Positions 27,215 to 37,242 of a stretch of 64,000 bases of DNA are shown here, one piece after another. Within the stretch, counting starts at the first letter, position 1. The number at the start of each line of letters is the position of its first letter. Where the stretch lies: NCBI RefSeq assembly GCF_014696675.1, contig NZ_JACJQN010000002.1, positions 1 through 64,000 on the forward strand, written 5' to 3'. The translations under genes and the position numbers were made by a program. The notes under the pieces were generated by a model, which searched no databases, was not told the DNA's origin, and worked only from the letters and a program-made list of their open reading frames with translations. This stretch comes from Phormidium tenue FACHB-1052. Lineage in GTDB: Bacteria; Cyanobacteriota; Cyanobacteriia; Phormidesmidales; Phormidesmidaceae.

Positions 27215-27577
27215 CTAGTCTAAGCTCTCTCCAAATGCTTCCAGCGCCCGCTCGATGACACTATCGGGCGGGCGCCATCTGTATCTGCTCAGATCAACGC
27301 GACCCCGGTGGTCAAACTCAATGCCTTCGTCCTCTAGCATGGCCCGCTGAATGTAGTCGCTGCCACAGCGCAGAGGCGACTCAGAGACTTCTCCCTTAGC
27401 GTTGATTACCCGTTGCCAGGGTACGTCGTCGGTGGTCATATCAACTCGGTAAAGGGCGTAACCTACCAACCGGGGTTTGCCAACCAGCCCTGCCAGCTCA
27501 GCCACCTGCCCATAGGTGGCAACCCGGCCCCGAGGAATTTGGCGGACTACGGCGTAGATGCGTTCGTAGGTCAGCAT
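27215..27577 (-). CDS. alkyltransferase-like protein (MGMT/ATL family)
   Basis: A 120-residue DNA-binding protein of the MGMT winged-helix domain (VATYGQVAELAGLVGKPRLV). The alkyl-acceptor motif PCHR of active methyltransferases is PWQR here, so Cys is replaced by Trp. This is the diagnostic change of ATL proteins, which bind O6-alkylguanine and route it to nucleotide excision repair rather than repairing it themselves. It starts 4 nt after glgX on the same strand and is probably cotranscribed, with no evident functional link. Confidence 0.9.
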   Translation of the reverse strand: MLTYERIYAVVRQIPRGRVATYGQVAELAGLVGKPRLVGYALYRVDMTTDDVPWQRVINAKGEVSESPLRCGSDYIQRAMLEDEGIEFDHRGRVDLSRYRWRPPDSVIERALEAFGESLD

Positions 27578-27581
27578 AGCC

Positions 27582-29735
27582 TTAGCCCGCCGTGGGTTTG
27601 GAGCTGGTCAGTACGACTAGCGAAAAGTCGGCCACGGCGATCGCTTCTCCGGGTTTGTAAACCCGCCTATCGTTCACAAAGCCAGCGGGCTTTTCAGTGT
27701 TAATCACCATCGACCAAGACGGGTTTCTAAGCAAGGGCGGCACGTAAAAATTTTGAGCATCTGATTGGGCATTAAAAAACAGCAAGAAGCTGTCGTCCTC
27801 TAGCCGCTGCCCCTGAGCTTCAAAGCCCATCAGCTCTTCGCCGTTGAGGAATACCGTAATCGCCTTGGCTGAGCCGCCATACCACTGGTCGTCTGTAATT
27901 TCGCTGCCGTCTGGGTTGTACCAGCCGATATCGTGAACCCCAGAGCCGTGAATGGCTCGACCCTGAAACCAGTGGCGGCGGGCAAAGGACGGGTGGGTTT
28001 GGCGGAGCTGAATCAGCTGGCGAGTAAACGACAGTAGCTCACGGCCTGGGAGGCTCAAATCCCAATCGAACCAAGACAACTCGCTGTCCTGGCAGTAGGT
28101 ATTGTTGTTGCCCTGCTGAGTACGGCCAATTTCATCTCCCCCAAGCAGCATGGGAACCCCTTGGGAGAGGATCAGTGTAGCCAGCAAGTTGCGCTGCTGC
28201 CTGTGGCGCAGGGCCAAAATAGTTGGGTCGTCAGTTTCGCCCTCGACCCCGCAGTTCCAGGATCGGTTATAGCTCTCGCCGTCGCGGTTGTTTTCGTGGT
28301 TGGCCAGGTTGTGCTTCTCGTTGTAACTCACCAAATCCCGCAGGGTAAACCCGTCGTGGCAGGTGATGAAGTTAACGCTGGCGTGGGGACGTTTGCCGTT
28401 GGCCTTATAGAGGTCAGAACTGCCGGTAATTCGAAAGGCAAACTCGCCGAGGCGGCAGTCATGGTCGCGCCAAAAGTCGCGCATAGAATCGCGGTATTTG
28501 CCGTTCCACTCTGACCACAGCAGCGGAAAGTTGCCCACCTGATAGCCCCCTTCCCCTAAGTCCCAGGGTTCAGCGATTAGCTTAATGGTAGACAGCACCG
28601 GATCTTGGTGAATGATGTCGAAGAATGCTGCCAAACTGTCAACTTCGTACAGTTCCCGAGCTAGAGCCGAGGCCAGGTCAAAGCGAAAACCATCGACGTG
28701 CATCTCTAACACCCAGTAGCGCAAGCTATCCATAATCAGCTTGAGCACTTGCGGATGGCGCACGTTGAGAGAGTTGCCGCAGCCAGTGAAGTCCATGTAG
28801 TAGCGGGGGGCGTCTTCGACGAGGCGATAGTAGGCCGCATTGTCGATGCCCCGCAGGCTGATGGTCGGCCCTAGGTGACTACCCTCTCCGGTGTGGTTGT
28901 AGACCACGTCTAAAATGACTTCAATACCGGCCTGGTGCAGCGCTTTGACCATCTGCTTGAACTCGTTGACCTGGCCGCCGTTCTGCCCAGCACTGCTGTA
29001 GCCGCCGTAGGGTGCCAGGTAGCTGAGCGAGTCATAGCCCCAGTAGTTGCGCAGCCCGGTGTCGGCTAGATGCCCTGGATAAGCGTGAAAGTGGTGGACA
29101 GGCAGCAGCTCTACAGCGGTAATTCCCAGGCGGCTGAGGTGGTCAATCACCGCTGGGTGGGCCAGCCCGGCGTAGGTACCCCGCAGCGCTTCTGGTACGT
29201 CGGGGTGGCGCTGGGTGAGCCCTTTAACGTGGGCTTCGTAAATAATAGTGCGATGCCAGGGGATATCAAGGGGGCGATCGCCCTCCCAGTCAAAGCTAGG
29301 ATCAACCACCACAGCCTTGGGCATAAACGGAGCGCTATCTACCTCAGAAAACGACAAATCGAGATTTTCGAGGTCGTTGGTGGCATCTAGGTCATAGCCA
29401 AAAATAGCCGGGTCAAACTGTACATCGCCATCTACGGCCTTAGCGTAGGGATCGATGAGCAGCTTATAGGGATTAAATCGCTGTCCGGCCTTGGGATGAT
29501 GGGGCCCCTGCACCCGAAAGCCATAGCGCTGCCCAGGCCCCACTCCAACTAAATAGCCGTGCCATACGTAATTATCAACCTCAGTCAAAGGGATGCAGGT
29601 TTCCTGGTTAACCGCATCGAATAGGCAGAGGTCAACCCCGGTCGCATTTTCTGAAAACAGGGCGAAGTTGGTGCCTGTGCCATCCCAGGTGGCACCCAGG
29701 GGATAGGGACGACCTGGCCAGACTTGCATTCCCAT
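27582..29735 (-). CDS. glgX: glycogen debranching enzyme GlgX
   Basis: A 717-residue isoamylase-type GH13 enzyme that hydrolyses alpha-1,6 branches of glycogen. The N-terminal CBM48-like domain ([20 protein letters not shown]) precedes the catalytic barrel. The catalytic residues lie in [11 protein letters not shown] (nucleophile Asp), [13 protein letters not shown] (acid Glu) and the [17 protein letters not shown] block (stabilising Asp). The [14 protein letters not shown] block is also conserved. Length and start agree with the family. Confidence 0.96.
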   Translation of the reverse strand: MGMQVWPGRPYPLGATWDGTGTNFALFSENATGVDLCLFDAVNQETCIPLTEVDNYVWHGYLVGVGPGQRYGFRVQGPHHPKAGQRFNPYKLLIDPYAKAVDGDVQFDPAIFGYDLDATNDLENLDLSFSEVDSAPFMPKAVVVDPSFDWEGDRPLDIPWHRTIIYEAHVKGLTQRHPDVPEALRGTYAGLAHPAVIDHLSRLGITAVELLPVHHFHAYPGHLADTGLRNYWGYDSLSYLAPYGGYSSAGQNGGQVNEFKQMVKALHQAGIEVILDVVYNHTGEGSHLGPTISLRGIDNAAYYRLVEDAPRYYMDFTGCGNSLNVRHPQVLKLIMDSLRYWVLEMHVDGFRFDLASALARELYEVDSLAAFFDIIHQDPVLSTIKLIAEPWDLGEGGYQVGNFPLLWSEWNGKYRDSMRDFWRDHDCRLGEFAFRITGSSDLYKANGKRPHASVNFITCHDGFTLRDLVSYNEKHNLANHENNRDGESYNRSWNCGVEGETDDPTILALRHRQQRNLLATLILSQGVPMLLGGDEIGRTQQGNNNTYCQDSELSWFDWDLSLPGRELLSFTRQLIQLRQTHPSFARRHWFQGRAIHGSGVHDIGWYNPDGSEITDDQWYGGSAKAITVFLNGEELMGFEAQGQRLEDDSFLLFFNAQSDAQNFYVPPLLRNPSWSMVINTEKPAGFVNDRRVYKPGEAIAVADFSLVVLTSSKPTAG

Positions 29736-30025
29736 GATGAGTGCGGTGTTGCTTAAAGAGTCTAAGGTTTAACGACGCTAAGGCTGATGGTTCTCTGAGG
29801 AAACCCATTGAAACTATTTTGCGGAGCCAATGTGTCGTGCCTATCCCAGGTTAACAGGCTACGGGAATAGGCGTGGTAATGGCAAGAGGGGCGTGGCATT
29901 TCTGGGGCTTATCAAACTTTTATAGTCTTACGGTACTCTGCCAGGAGAGATTGGGTTGTCGATGGCAGTCTGTGTCGAACAATACTAATCGGCTTGATAA
30001 ACCTCATTGATAGGAGTGGTAAGCA

Positions 30026-30793
30026 ATGCCTCTCACAAAACGTTGTGTAGCTGAATTTTTCGGGACGTTGTGGTTAGTACTGGGCGGCTGTGGTAGCGCC
30101 GTGCTAGCCGGTCAGTTTTTAGATAGCAGCGGTGCCTTTAACCTAGGCATCGGCTTCTTAGGTGTTTCGCTGGCCTTTGGTTTGACAGTGCTGACCATGG
30201 CCTACGCCATTGGCCACATCTCAGGGTGTCATCTCAATCCGGCGGTGTCCTTTGGGCTGTGGGCGGGGGGACGGTTCCCCAGCAGCGAACTGCTGCCCTA
30301 CATTGTGGCTCAGGTGTTAGGGGGTATTGTCGGGGCTGGCATTATCTACATCATTGCCACCGGCCAGGCCGGATTTGCAATTGACCCCTCCGTGGGTAAT
30401 CCTTTGGCTACTAATGGTTTTGGAGATCACTCACCCGGTGGGTTTAGCCTGTTGGCCTGCTTCGTGTGCGAAGTGGTGATGACCTTCTTTTTCTTGATGA
30501 TCATCCTGGGAGCTACTGACTTTCGCGCCCCTGTGGGCCTAGCCCCTGTGGCGATTGGCCTGGCGCTGACGCTCATTCACCTGATCAGCATTCCAGTGAC
30601 CAATACTTCTGTGAACCCGGCTCGCAGCACGGGGCCAGCTCTGTTTGTTGGCGGCCCGCTGTTTGCTCAGCTATGGCTATTTTGGGTGGCACCGATTCTG
30701 GGGGCGCTGCTGGCGGGGTGGTTCTATGCCACGTTCTTCTCCGTCGATAGAGAGCCAACGGCTCAGGTTGAAAGCGTCAAGCCAGTCGTCTAG
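30026..30793 (+). CDS. aqpZ: aquaporin Z
   Basis: A 255-residue water channel of the MIP family with six membrane spans. Both pore-lining NPA motifs are present: [17 protein letters not shown] and [16 protein letters not shown], the second with the Arg of the selectivity filter. The start [20 protein letters not shown] is typical of bacterial AqpZ. A GATAGGAG ribosome site lies upstream and a terminator follows, so it is a single-gene unit. Confidence 0.96.
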   Translation: MPLTKRCVAEFFGTLWLVLGGCGSAVLAGQFLDSSGAFNLGIGFLGVSLAFGLTVLTMAYAIGHISGCHLNPAVSFGLWAGGRFPSSELLPYIVAQVLGGIVGAGIIYIIATGQAGFAIDPSVGNPLATNGFGDHSPGGFSLLACFVCEVVMTFFFLMIILGATDFRAPVGLAPVAIGLALTLIHLISIPVTNTSVNPARSTGPALFVGGPLFAQLWLFWVAPILGALLAGWFYATFFSVDREPTAQVESVKPVV

Positions 30794-30875
30794 CGCGAAA
30801 CCCCAAACCCTAAGTTGTCAGCTTGCTCTGATGGGTTAGAGTCTAAACTTCATCACTGGAATTGTTGACACAGAT

Positions 30876-30901
30876 TGGGGGAAGCGTTCCCCCAGTTTTT
30901 T
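30876..30901 (+). terminator. terminator of aqpZ
   Basis: An 8-bp stem (TGGGGGAA / TTCCCCCA) with a 3-nt loop is followed by a T tract, about 80 nt after the aqpZ stop. Confidence 0.88.
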
Positions 30902-30913
30902 GTGGTTCAGAGG

Positions 30914-31450
30914 CTAGGGCAACTGATGGCCACAGCTACCGCAAAAACGATCGCTCTGCGCGATCGCAGCCCCACACTGGGTACAAAACTTCTGAGTGTT
31001 AACCGTCGGCATATCCGGCCCGAGGGTCATTTTACCCATACGCAAGGTCATGGGGTTGAGCGACATTTCCATGTTGCCCATCTGCATGGGGGCCATGGGC
31101 GGCATGGGCTGGATGGAAGGCATGGGTGGTATCGAGGCGATCGGAGAATCAGCCTCGGTCGCCTGCATAGGAGTAGCCTGGTCAGCCGCCCAGGCCGTGG
31201 CAGGCGCAACTGCAATCTGCATACCCTGAATTTGCCAAAAAAATGTGCCTTGGGCTGTAACACAGCGTAGGAGCACCCCAGCGCCAACCCTGACGATTTG
31301 AGGTACCTCTGTCCATGGGCCAGTGGGCACCTGAGTGCTGGACTGCTGCTGTTGGCCAGCCTCAGCACTGGCTAGGGTAACAATCGTATTGGGGCCAGGG
31401 TTGTCAAGATATATCTTTTGGCCAGGGCTAAGATCGCAGTGATAGGGCAT
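30914..31450 (-). CDS. zinc-ribbon protein with Met/Pro-rich linker
   Basis: A 178-residue protein with an N-terminal beta-rich domain (residues 1-85), a Met/Pro-rich linker (repeats such as PPMPSIQPMPPMAPMQM) and a C-terminal zinc ribbon (FCTQCGAAIAQSDRFCGSCG) with four cysteines. The family is conserved in cyanobacteria without a known role. The Met-rich linker could be structural or metal-related. It converges on aqpZ across the terminator. Confidence 0.7.
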   Translation of the reverse strand: MPYHCDLSPGQKIYLDNPGPNTIVTLASAEAGQQQQSSTQVPTGPWTEVPQIVRVGAGVLLRCVTAQGTFFWQIQGMQIAVAPATAWAADQATPMQATEADSPIASIPPMPSIQPMPPMAPMQMGNMEMSLNPMTLRMGKMTLGPDMPTVNTQKFCTQCGAAIAQSDRFCGSCGHQLP

Positions 31451-31778
31451 AGTTAACGTTGCTAAGCTAATTATGTTATGAAACTAAAGCGGTTTTGATC
31501 CGTGGACCTAGGCTGTAGGTATGCTAGGACAAGCTACTGACCTCTAGCCGGTTTCTCCAAACTATTTTTGGTTAATCGACTCGGTTTAGAGCTGGTTTAA
31601 GGATCTCCTTGGGGCACTTTGGAAAAACTACGGGCAGGTCAACCTGAGTGTTTTTAGACCCGCCAGCTACAATCGGATAGTCGAATGAGTTCCTTGCCTG
31701 AGGTTGTAACTGATAGTCGTTTGAGGATGACATACCCAAGTCTAGCTAGGTGGGCTGGGGTATGGCGCGATCGCTGCC
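31451..31778. other. divergent intergenic region
   Basis: About 330 nt between the zinc-ribbon gene and the NUDIX gene, presumably containing both promoters. No RNA gene or repeat was recognised. Confidence 0.35.
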
Positions 31779-32252
31779 ATGGCTAAAAAAAGCGCAGGGC
31801 TACTCATGTATCGAACCCAGGATTGCCACCTTGAAGTGCTGTTGGTGCACTCAGGTGGCCCCTACTGGGCCAATCGCCGCTGGCAAGCCTGGACAATTCC
31901 CAAGGGTGAAATCGACCCTGGAGAAGACACCTTTGCAGCCGCCAAACGCGAATTTTTAGAAGAAACGGGTCAAGTCCCGACCGGCAGCTTTCGCCCCCTA
32001 CAGCCGGTACGCCAGGCAGGGGGCAAGCTAGTCTTTGCCTGGGCCTTTGAAGGCAACTTCAACCCTGCAAACCTGAACAGCAATACCTTCGTTCTAGAAT
32101 GGCCACCTAACTCTGGCGTGCTGCGGGAGTTTCCTGAGGTAGACCAAGCCGCCTGGTTTGACCTAGAAGAAGCCAAAAGACGCATCATTAAAGCCCAAGG
32201 CCAGTTTTTAGACGAGCTAGTGCGAGTGCTGGGGCAAGTACCTTTAGGGTGA
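31779..32252 (+). CDS. NUDIX hydrolase
   Basis: A 157-residue hydrolase of nucleoside-diphosphate-linked compounds. The NUDIX box is complete: GEIDPGEDTFAAAKREFLEE followed by TG, matching Gx5Ex7REUxEExGU. The preceding WTIPKGEI and the segment WPPNSGVLREFPEVDQAAWF match the small diadenosine-polyphosphate-type group, but substrate cannot be fixed from sequence. Confidence 0.9.
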   Translation: MAKKSAGLLMYRTQDCHLEVLLVHSGGPYWANRRWQAWTIPKGEIDPGEDTFAAAKREFLEETGQVPTGSFRPLQPVRQAGGKLVFAWAFEGNFNPANLNSNTFVLEWPPNSGVLREFPEVDQAAWFDLEEAKRRIIKAQGQFLDELVRVLGQVPLG

Positions 32253-32276
32253 GTGCTTTTGGATACTTGGCAGACT

Positions 32277-32663
32277 TTAAAGGGTAGACTGCTGCAGAAA
32301 CTGCCGCAGTCGCGCCATCACCAAACTTTGACCTAGATTTAAAGGCAGAGCCGACACTCCCTCCAGTCGCGACTGCACCCACTGATCACCCCAGTACCAT
32401 TCATGGAAACCATCAATTCCGCCACATAGCACCATGTAAAGGCTGTGGTCGTCGACCTGTGTGACATCGTGACGAATTTCAACCGGGCCAAGGTAACTGT
32501 TAAAGCTCAGCCCACTGTAGATCTTGTCAGGCAACCCTTGGCTAAACTGCTGAGGCCAAAGCCATCGGCGAAACTGACTGGGCCGCACCAAGCTGGCCTG
32601 AATATGCTCCTGAGTGGCATTGACTTCGATGCGAAGATGGCTGTGCTGAAATGTGCCTAGCAT
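32277..32663 (-). CDS. conserved hypothetical protein (SRPBCC-like appearance)
   Basis: About 128 residues from the ATG at 32663, where the sequence becomes family-like (MLGTFQHSHLRIEVNATQEH). A beta-rich pattern (YSGLSFNSYLGPVEIRHDV, then SLYMVLCGGIDGFHEWYWGD) and a C-terminal helix suggest a small lipid- or ligand-binding fold. It is conserved in cyanobacteria, but I know no function. It converges on the NUDIX gene. Confidence 0.65.
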   Translation of the reverse strand: MLGTFQHSHLRIEVNATQEHIQASLVRPSQFRRWLWPQQFSQGLPDKIYSGLSFNSYLGPVEIRHDVTQVDDHSLYMVLCGGIDGFHEWYWGDQWVQSRLEGVSALPLNLGQSLVMARLRQFLQQSTL

Positions 32664-32840
32664 AGGGGTGGTGGCCCGCAAACAACACCTCTCAGTATGC
32701 CAAAAGAAAACCAATGGGATATGGCCACCGCTGCGGCAAACACGTTCTCTCCTAGAGGTGGGTAAACTGCCCTAAACCCGCCCTCCCTAAACCTCTTACA
32801 ATAATTAATAAGCAATATTAAGGGAATACTGGGGCAGCTC

Positions 32841-33752
32841 ATGGTAGATCAACTGATTCGGGCTACCGCCGCCGATGGCGGCATAAGGGTGGTAGGCGTC
32901 ATCACCACTAAACTCACTGAGGTGGCCCGGCAGCGCCACAATCTTTCCTACGTAGCTACCGCTGCCCTGGGTCGTACCCTTTCAGCGGGTCTGCTGTTAG
33001 CCTCCAGTATGAAACAACCCCAGGGTCGGGTAAATATTCGCGTGCGGGGAGATGGCCCTCTAGGCGGCATTCTGGTGGATGCCGGTATGGATGGTACTGC
33101 CCGTGGCTATGTAGATAACCCTGCTGTGGAGCTGCCTCCCAATGCCCAGGGCAAACTCGATGTCGGCGGAGCCGTAGGCCGAAACGGCTACGTCTATGTG
33201 GTGCGCGATATGGGCTACGGCTACCCTTACTCCAGCACCGTTGAGTTAGTCTCAGGGGAAATTGGCGACGATCTCACTCACTACCTAGTCAGCTCTGAGC
33301 AAACCCCCTCGGCCCTGATCCTAGGTGTGTTTGTCGGTGCCGATGGGGTGGAGGCAGCTGGGGGTCTACTGCTGCAAATTTTGCCCCGCGCCGCCGAAGA
33401 TAGCGAAATAGTGGACCTGATCGAAAGCCGCCTGGCCGCACTAACGGGCTTTACCCCTCTGCTGCGGGCCAACAAAACGTTGCCTCAGATCTTTGATGAG
33501 CTGGTGGGTGATCTGGGCCTAGAAATTTTGCCTGAAACCCAGATGGTGCAGTTTTCTTGCCCCTGTTCCTTCGATCGCATGCTGGGGGCGCTCAAAATGT
33601 TGGGCGAAGATGAGCTACAAGACATGATTGAAACCGATGACGGGGCCGAAGCAATCTGTCATTTTTGCAATGAGGTCTACCGCACCAACAGCGAGCAGCT
33701 AGCGCAGCTAATCGTGGATCTACGGGAAGATCGTAAGGAGGCGCGGAGTTGA
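32841..33752 (+). CDS. hslO: Hsp33 redox-regulated chaperone
   Basis: A 303-residue holdase activated by oxidation and unfolding. The C-terminal redox switch has the zinc-binding cysteines CPC and CHFC (FSCPCSFDRML and ICHFCNEVY). N-terminal blocks VRGDGPLGGILVDAG and MGYGYPYSSTVELVSGEIG are typical. It is a single gene beside other housekeeping genes. Confidence 0.97.
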   Translation: MVDQLIRATAADGGIRVVGVITTKLTEVARQRHNLSYVATAALGRTLSAGLLLASSMKQPQGRVNIRVRGDGPLGGILVDAGMDGTARGYVDNPAVELPPNAQGKLDVGGAVGRNGYVYVVRDMGYGYPYSSTVELVSGEIGDDLTHYLVSSEQTPSALILGVFVGADGVEAAGGLLLQILPRAAEDSEIVDLIESRLAALTGFTPLLRANKTLPQIFDELVGDLGLEILPETQMVQFSCPCSFDRMLGALKMLGEDELQDMIETDDGAEAICHFCNEVYRTNSEQLAQLIVDLREDRKEARS

Positions 33753-33841
33753 GGGCTTGGGGAGATGAGGAAGATGGGGTGATGAATTCTGTTGTCGGAT
33801 CGATCCCTGCAGGGTTTAGCTTTTCCTCATTGCACCATCTC

Positions 33842-35170
33842 TCATATTTTTTGTTGGCCCATCAATCGCTGATAGGCTAGCGCCAGCGCATCCTCATCAC
33901 CCACGTTGCCGGGAAACAGCACTACCGGCAGATTCGGGAATTGAGGATGATCAGCAGGAGTGCGCACGGCGGAGACACCAGGTAGAATTTGGCCGAGCAG
34001 GCGGGCAGTGCGTAGGGCAAGGCCCGTGCTAAGGGTGTCGTTGGAGGTGATGCCGCCTTTGCTGATCAGGAACCCGATATCGTCGGGCAACCCTTTGACC
34101 ACGTCCATTAGCAGGGAAGAGACTTCGACACCAAAGTCGAGACGGGCTTGAACAGTGTCGAAGGCGAGTTCTTGGCGGCTGGTGTAAACCACAGGCACCT
34201 GGCCGCTGTTGTGGGCTTTGTTTACCTGGTCAAAAATATCTGCCAACACCGCTTTGTGATGGCCTAGCTCCTCGTCTCTGAGCTGTGCCACGTCTACTTC
34301 AATGCCGGTTACGCCAGGTTCCTGTAGTAGCTGCTCAAGCTGCTGGGTGGTCTTTTGTACGTGGGAGCCGACGATGATGGCTCCAGGGCGGCCACCGCGC
34401 ACGTAGGTACGCATGTGACTGGCGTCGATGGGTTGGGGAGGCAGGGCGGCCAGGGCGGTGAGAATGCTGGCGGCGCTGCGAAACAGAAATTTTTTACCCT
34501 GGGCCGCCGCCGCGAGCAAATCCTGGGCAAACTGGTTCAGGTCAGCCTGGGTTTCGCCATCCACAGCGCAGCAGACGTTGTGCTCTAGCCCCATCAGCCG
34601 TTGTAGCGAACCCGTCCGAATATCCTCAAGGGTAAAGCATTCTACGGATGCAGCCGGGATGCGGCCTGAGGTTTTTTCGGCGACGTAGGCGGGTAGATAG
34701 CTGGTGCTGTAGCCAAATACCGAATCTTTGGCGAACTCGGTTTCGTGGACAGGAGTGGGAACGCCATCCACCATGAGGTAGTGAACGCTGTCACGGGTGA
34801 TACGCCCGCCCTCAAAAAAGGCGGGCACCAAGAAGTGGGCGTCGAAGGGGCCGAGTTCCTGAGCGATCGCATCGGTCTCCACCGGGTAGTGCCCCCGCAG
34901 GGTTGAGTCGGAGCGGCTGACCACGAGATAGTCCTGGATGCCTTCAAGGGCGATCGCCTGCTTTAAATTCTGGCAGACCTCGCGAGTCACCTGCTCAGCG
35001 GCGGCGGCAGTGAGGGCGCGGGTGTTGGTCAGCACAAAGAAAATCGGTGAGGCATCACGCAGCCCCTGGCGCAGCGTGTCTACGTCCCACTGCATGAGCA
35101 GCAGACAGCTGTGCACCGTTTGAGAACCGGTGGGGTCGTCGTCTAAAACAATAATCTTGGGCTGAGCCAT
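33842..35170 (-). CDS. four-carbon acid sugar kinase family protein (DUF1537)
   Basis: A 442-residue ATP-dependent kinase of the DUF1537 family, whose characterised members (OtnK, DtnK, PdxK2-like) phosphorylate threonate, erythronate or related acids. The N-terminal domain has VLDDDPTGSQTVHSC and SDSTLRGHYPVETDAI, and the C-terminal domain has FLISKGGITSNDTL and a VLFPGNVGDEDAL block. Normally such kinases are encoded with dehydrogenase and aldolase or isomerase partners; none is here, so the substrate is open. The ATG at 35170 is chosen over the extension to 35197. Confidence 0.88.
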   Translation of the reverse strand: MAQPKIIVLDDDPTGSQTVHSCLLLMQWDVDTLRQGLRDASPIFFVLTNTRALTAAAAEQVTREVCQNLKQAIALEGIQDYLVVSRSDSTLRGHYPVETDAIAQELGPFDAHFLVPAFFEGGRITRDSVHYLMVDGVPTPVHETEFAKDSVFGYSTSYLPAYVAEKTSGRIPAASVECFTLEDIRTGSLQRLMGLEHNVCCAVDGETQADLNQFAQDLLAAAAQGKKFLFRSAASILTALAALPPQPIDASHMRTYVRGGRPGAIIVGSHVQKTTQQLEQLLQEPGVTGIEVDVAQLRDEELGHHKAVLADIFDQVNKAHNSGQVPVVYTSRQELAFDTVQARLDFGVEVSSLLMDVVKGLPDDIGFLISKGGITSNDTLSTGLALRTARLLGQILPGVSAVRTPADHPQFPNLPVVLFPGNVGDEDALALAYQRLMGQQKI

Positions 35171-35242
35171 TGGTGCTGGCCTCGACGGGGTGAACAAAAA
35201 TCACTATCGCCCATGGGGGACGCGTTGGCCAAGGTAGCTCCA

Positions 35243-35283
35243 AAAAAATAGGGTTCCTAGTTATCCTAGGAACCCTATTTTTT
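35243..35283 (-). terminator. bidirectional terminator after tRNA-fMet
   Basis: A perfect 18-bp stem (arms 35243-35260 and 35266-35283) with a TTATC loop is flanked by A and T runs, directly downstream of the tRNA on the minus strand. It functions equally on both strands. Confidence 0.93.
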
Positions 35284-35287
35284 GTTT

Positions 35288-35364
<77 letters not shown>

Positions 35365-35613
35365 GCGGCTTATTCAATATAGCGCTAAATGTTCTCAGAT
35401 AACAATCTATTTTTCTTTTTACATAAACTTTTTTCAAGCGATGGGTCTAAATTCCTTATCCCAGGGTGCTTTGAGCCAACCGAGCGGCTGAGCAAAATCC
35501 ATTCCTAGCCCCTTTAAGCAGAGCCGTGCTGGTTAAGCACGCCTCCCAAAACCCAGTAACCCCAGAGCGACAGGTCGAGGGCCAGCCCGTTTTCAGATGC
35601 GTTCTGATTGCGG

Positions 35614-36576
35614 TCAATACATCATGGGCAGATCGCCGACGACATCGAGCCGGGTAAAATCGCCTACTTTCATATAGGTCTCGGCCAGGGTGTCGGCCAC
35701 TGTGGGGGTGATCCAGCCGAGTTGCCGTAGGGTAAAGATCGCGGTGGCGTACTTGGCCCGCTTCGCGCCATCGATCACCTTAATCGACAGGCCCAACCCT
35801 TCGCCCACCCGGCCAATGCACTGAATGCCCTCAGCCCCCGATTTGCTGACCAAGGCCCCGTGGGTGAGGTTCATTAGCGTGGTGTCAAAGCTGCCGGGGC
35901 CGCCCACCATGTCGGGATGGCTAATCATGGCTCGGACAATGCGCTCCATGTCGAGGTTATTGCCCGAGGAGAGCATGGCAAACAAGGACGCCATCTGGCT
36001 CAGCTGCATGAAGTATGTGGGAGCGCCGCAGTCATCGTGGGCGCAGATAAACTCATCCGAAGGCATGCCCAGCAGCTCTGAGATGCGGGTCAAAATTAGC
36101 TTTTGTACCGGGTGGCTGCGATCGAGATAGGTGGCTAGGGGCCAGTTGCGCTGCTGACAAACGGCCAGCATCCCAGCGTGCTTGCCCGAGCAGTTGTGCT
36201 CAAGGGGGCTTTTTTTGCCTACCGGAGTAGGACAGCGCAGGGCGGTGGGGTCGAGATCGGCCTGCCAGAGAATGTGAAAGGCCTGCCGTGCCTGCTCGAT
36301 GGTGCCCTGGTGAGAGCCGCACATGATGGCTAGATCGCGATCGCCAAGGTTGTAGCGCTCTAACGCGCCGGCTGCGGTCACCGCCAGCGCCTGAAAGGGT
36401 TTGAGGGCAGAGCGCATAAAGGTACCTAGCTCACCGTTGCCCGCCACCGATAGGGTGCGCCCTCGGTTATCGCATACCGCCACGTGGGCCAGATGAGTAG
36501 CCTCGACAATGCCCTCCCGCAGCAGCTGAATTTCTAGCTCTTTAGTTTGGTGGCGGTTAACCCGACTGCTGGTCAT
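35614..36576 (-). CDS. L-asparaginase, Rhizobium etli (ReAV) type
   Basis: A 320-residue asparaginase of the thermolabile ReAV class, unrelated to the bacterial type I/II and Ntn enzymes. The family's key blocks are present: RSALKPFQALAV with the Ser-x-x-Lys pair, HNCSGKHAGML with the second Ser/Lys set, and HDDCGAP with the metal-binding cysteine region. It hydrolyses asparagine to aspartate and ammonia. The ATG at 36576 is chosen because the upstream extension overlaps the next gene. It is the last gene of an rsfS-CGLD27-asparaginase cluster. Confidence 0.88.
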   Translation of the reverse strand: MTSSRVNRHQTKELEIQLLREGIVEATHLAHVAVCDNRGRTLSVAGNGELGTFMRSALKPFQALAVTAAGALERYNLGDRDLAIMCGSHQGTIEQARQAFHILWQADLDPTALRCPTPVGKKSPLEHNCSGKHAGMLAVCQQRNWPLATYLDRSHPVQKLILTRISELLGMPSDEFICAHDDCGAPTYFMQLSQMASLFAMLSSGNNLDMERIVRAMISHPDMVGGPGSFDTTLMNLTHGALVSKSGAEGIQCIGRVGEGLGLSIKVIDGAKRAKYATAIFTLRQLGWITPTVADTLAETYMKVGDFTRLDVVGDLPMMY

Positions 36577-36625
36577 AGGGGACGCTCTGCGGTGGTGTAC
36601 AAGGGTAATGGGGCGGCGATGACCA

Positions 36626-37114
36626 CTATACCAGGGGCCAGACAATCAGCCCCAGGGCAAGCAGCAGCGCCATAACCCCCAGCGTGCGGCGAATGCGCTG
36701 GAGTACGGGCTGCACCTCATAGTCGACGATCAAGCGATCGCGGTTTGAAACCTCTTCGGGCTTCACCCAGAGCTGACCGTCGTACCAGCCCGACTCTTCA
36801 TAGGGCACGGTGGTTTCTCGCAGTCGTCCGCCCACGTGAGCCCACCCCACGTAGAGCTGAAGGAGGGCCAGCACAGGTAGTACTAGAGCCCCCAAGGCTC
36901 CACTGAGGCCAAAGGAAAGGGGATGCTTGGCTGGGTCAAAACTGGCGGCGGCCATAGGCCCAGCCACAACCCAGCCAGCAAACCAAAGAATAGCGACGGG
37001 TTTGAGGTAGGCTGCCAAATCTCGGCTACCCCAGCCGTAAAACCAGGACTCGCGCACATCCTGATATTCGTTAATGGGCTGTTGCTCAGCCGGTACTGGA
37101 CATCGTTGAGTCAT
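36626..37114 (-). CDS. CGLD27 family membrane protein (DUF1230)
   Basis: A 162-residue protein with two hydrophobic segments (about residues 38-58 and 70-92) plus a C-terminal span, and the family signature EYQDVRESWFYGWGSR, followed by GGRLRETTVPYEESGWYDGQ and a WVKPEEVSNRDRL block. CGLD27 is conserved in oxygenic phototrophs; in algae and plants it is linked to iron nutrition and chloroplast function, without a defined activity. The ATG at 37114 is preferred to 37126. Confidence 0.9.
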   Translation of the reverse strand: MTQRCPVPAEQQPINEYQDVRESWFYGWGSRDLAAYLKPVAILWFAGWVVAGPMAAASFDPAKHPLSFGLSGALGALVLPVLALLQLYVGWAHVGGRLRETTVPYEESGWYDGQLWVKPEEVSNRDRLIVDYEVQPVLQRIRRTLGVMALLLALGLIVWPLV

Positions 37115-37242
37115 GGCCACCGACAATACGCAAATCTAGCTATAGCCTAAACGAATTGCCTACCAATAGGAATTGCTGCTTAGGAATTTGTGCTCCAGCA
37201 GACAGTGACCGCGAGGGCAAACAGGCCAATCTTAGCTCAGCT

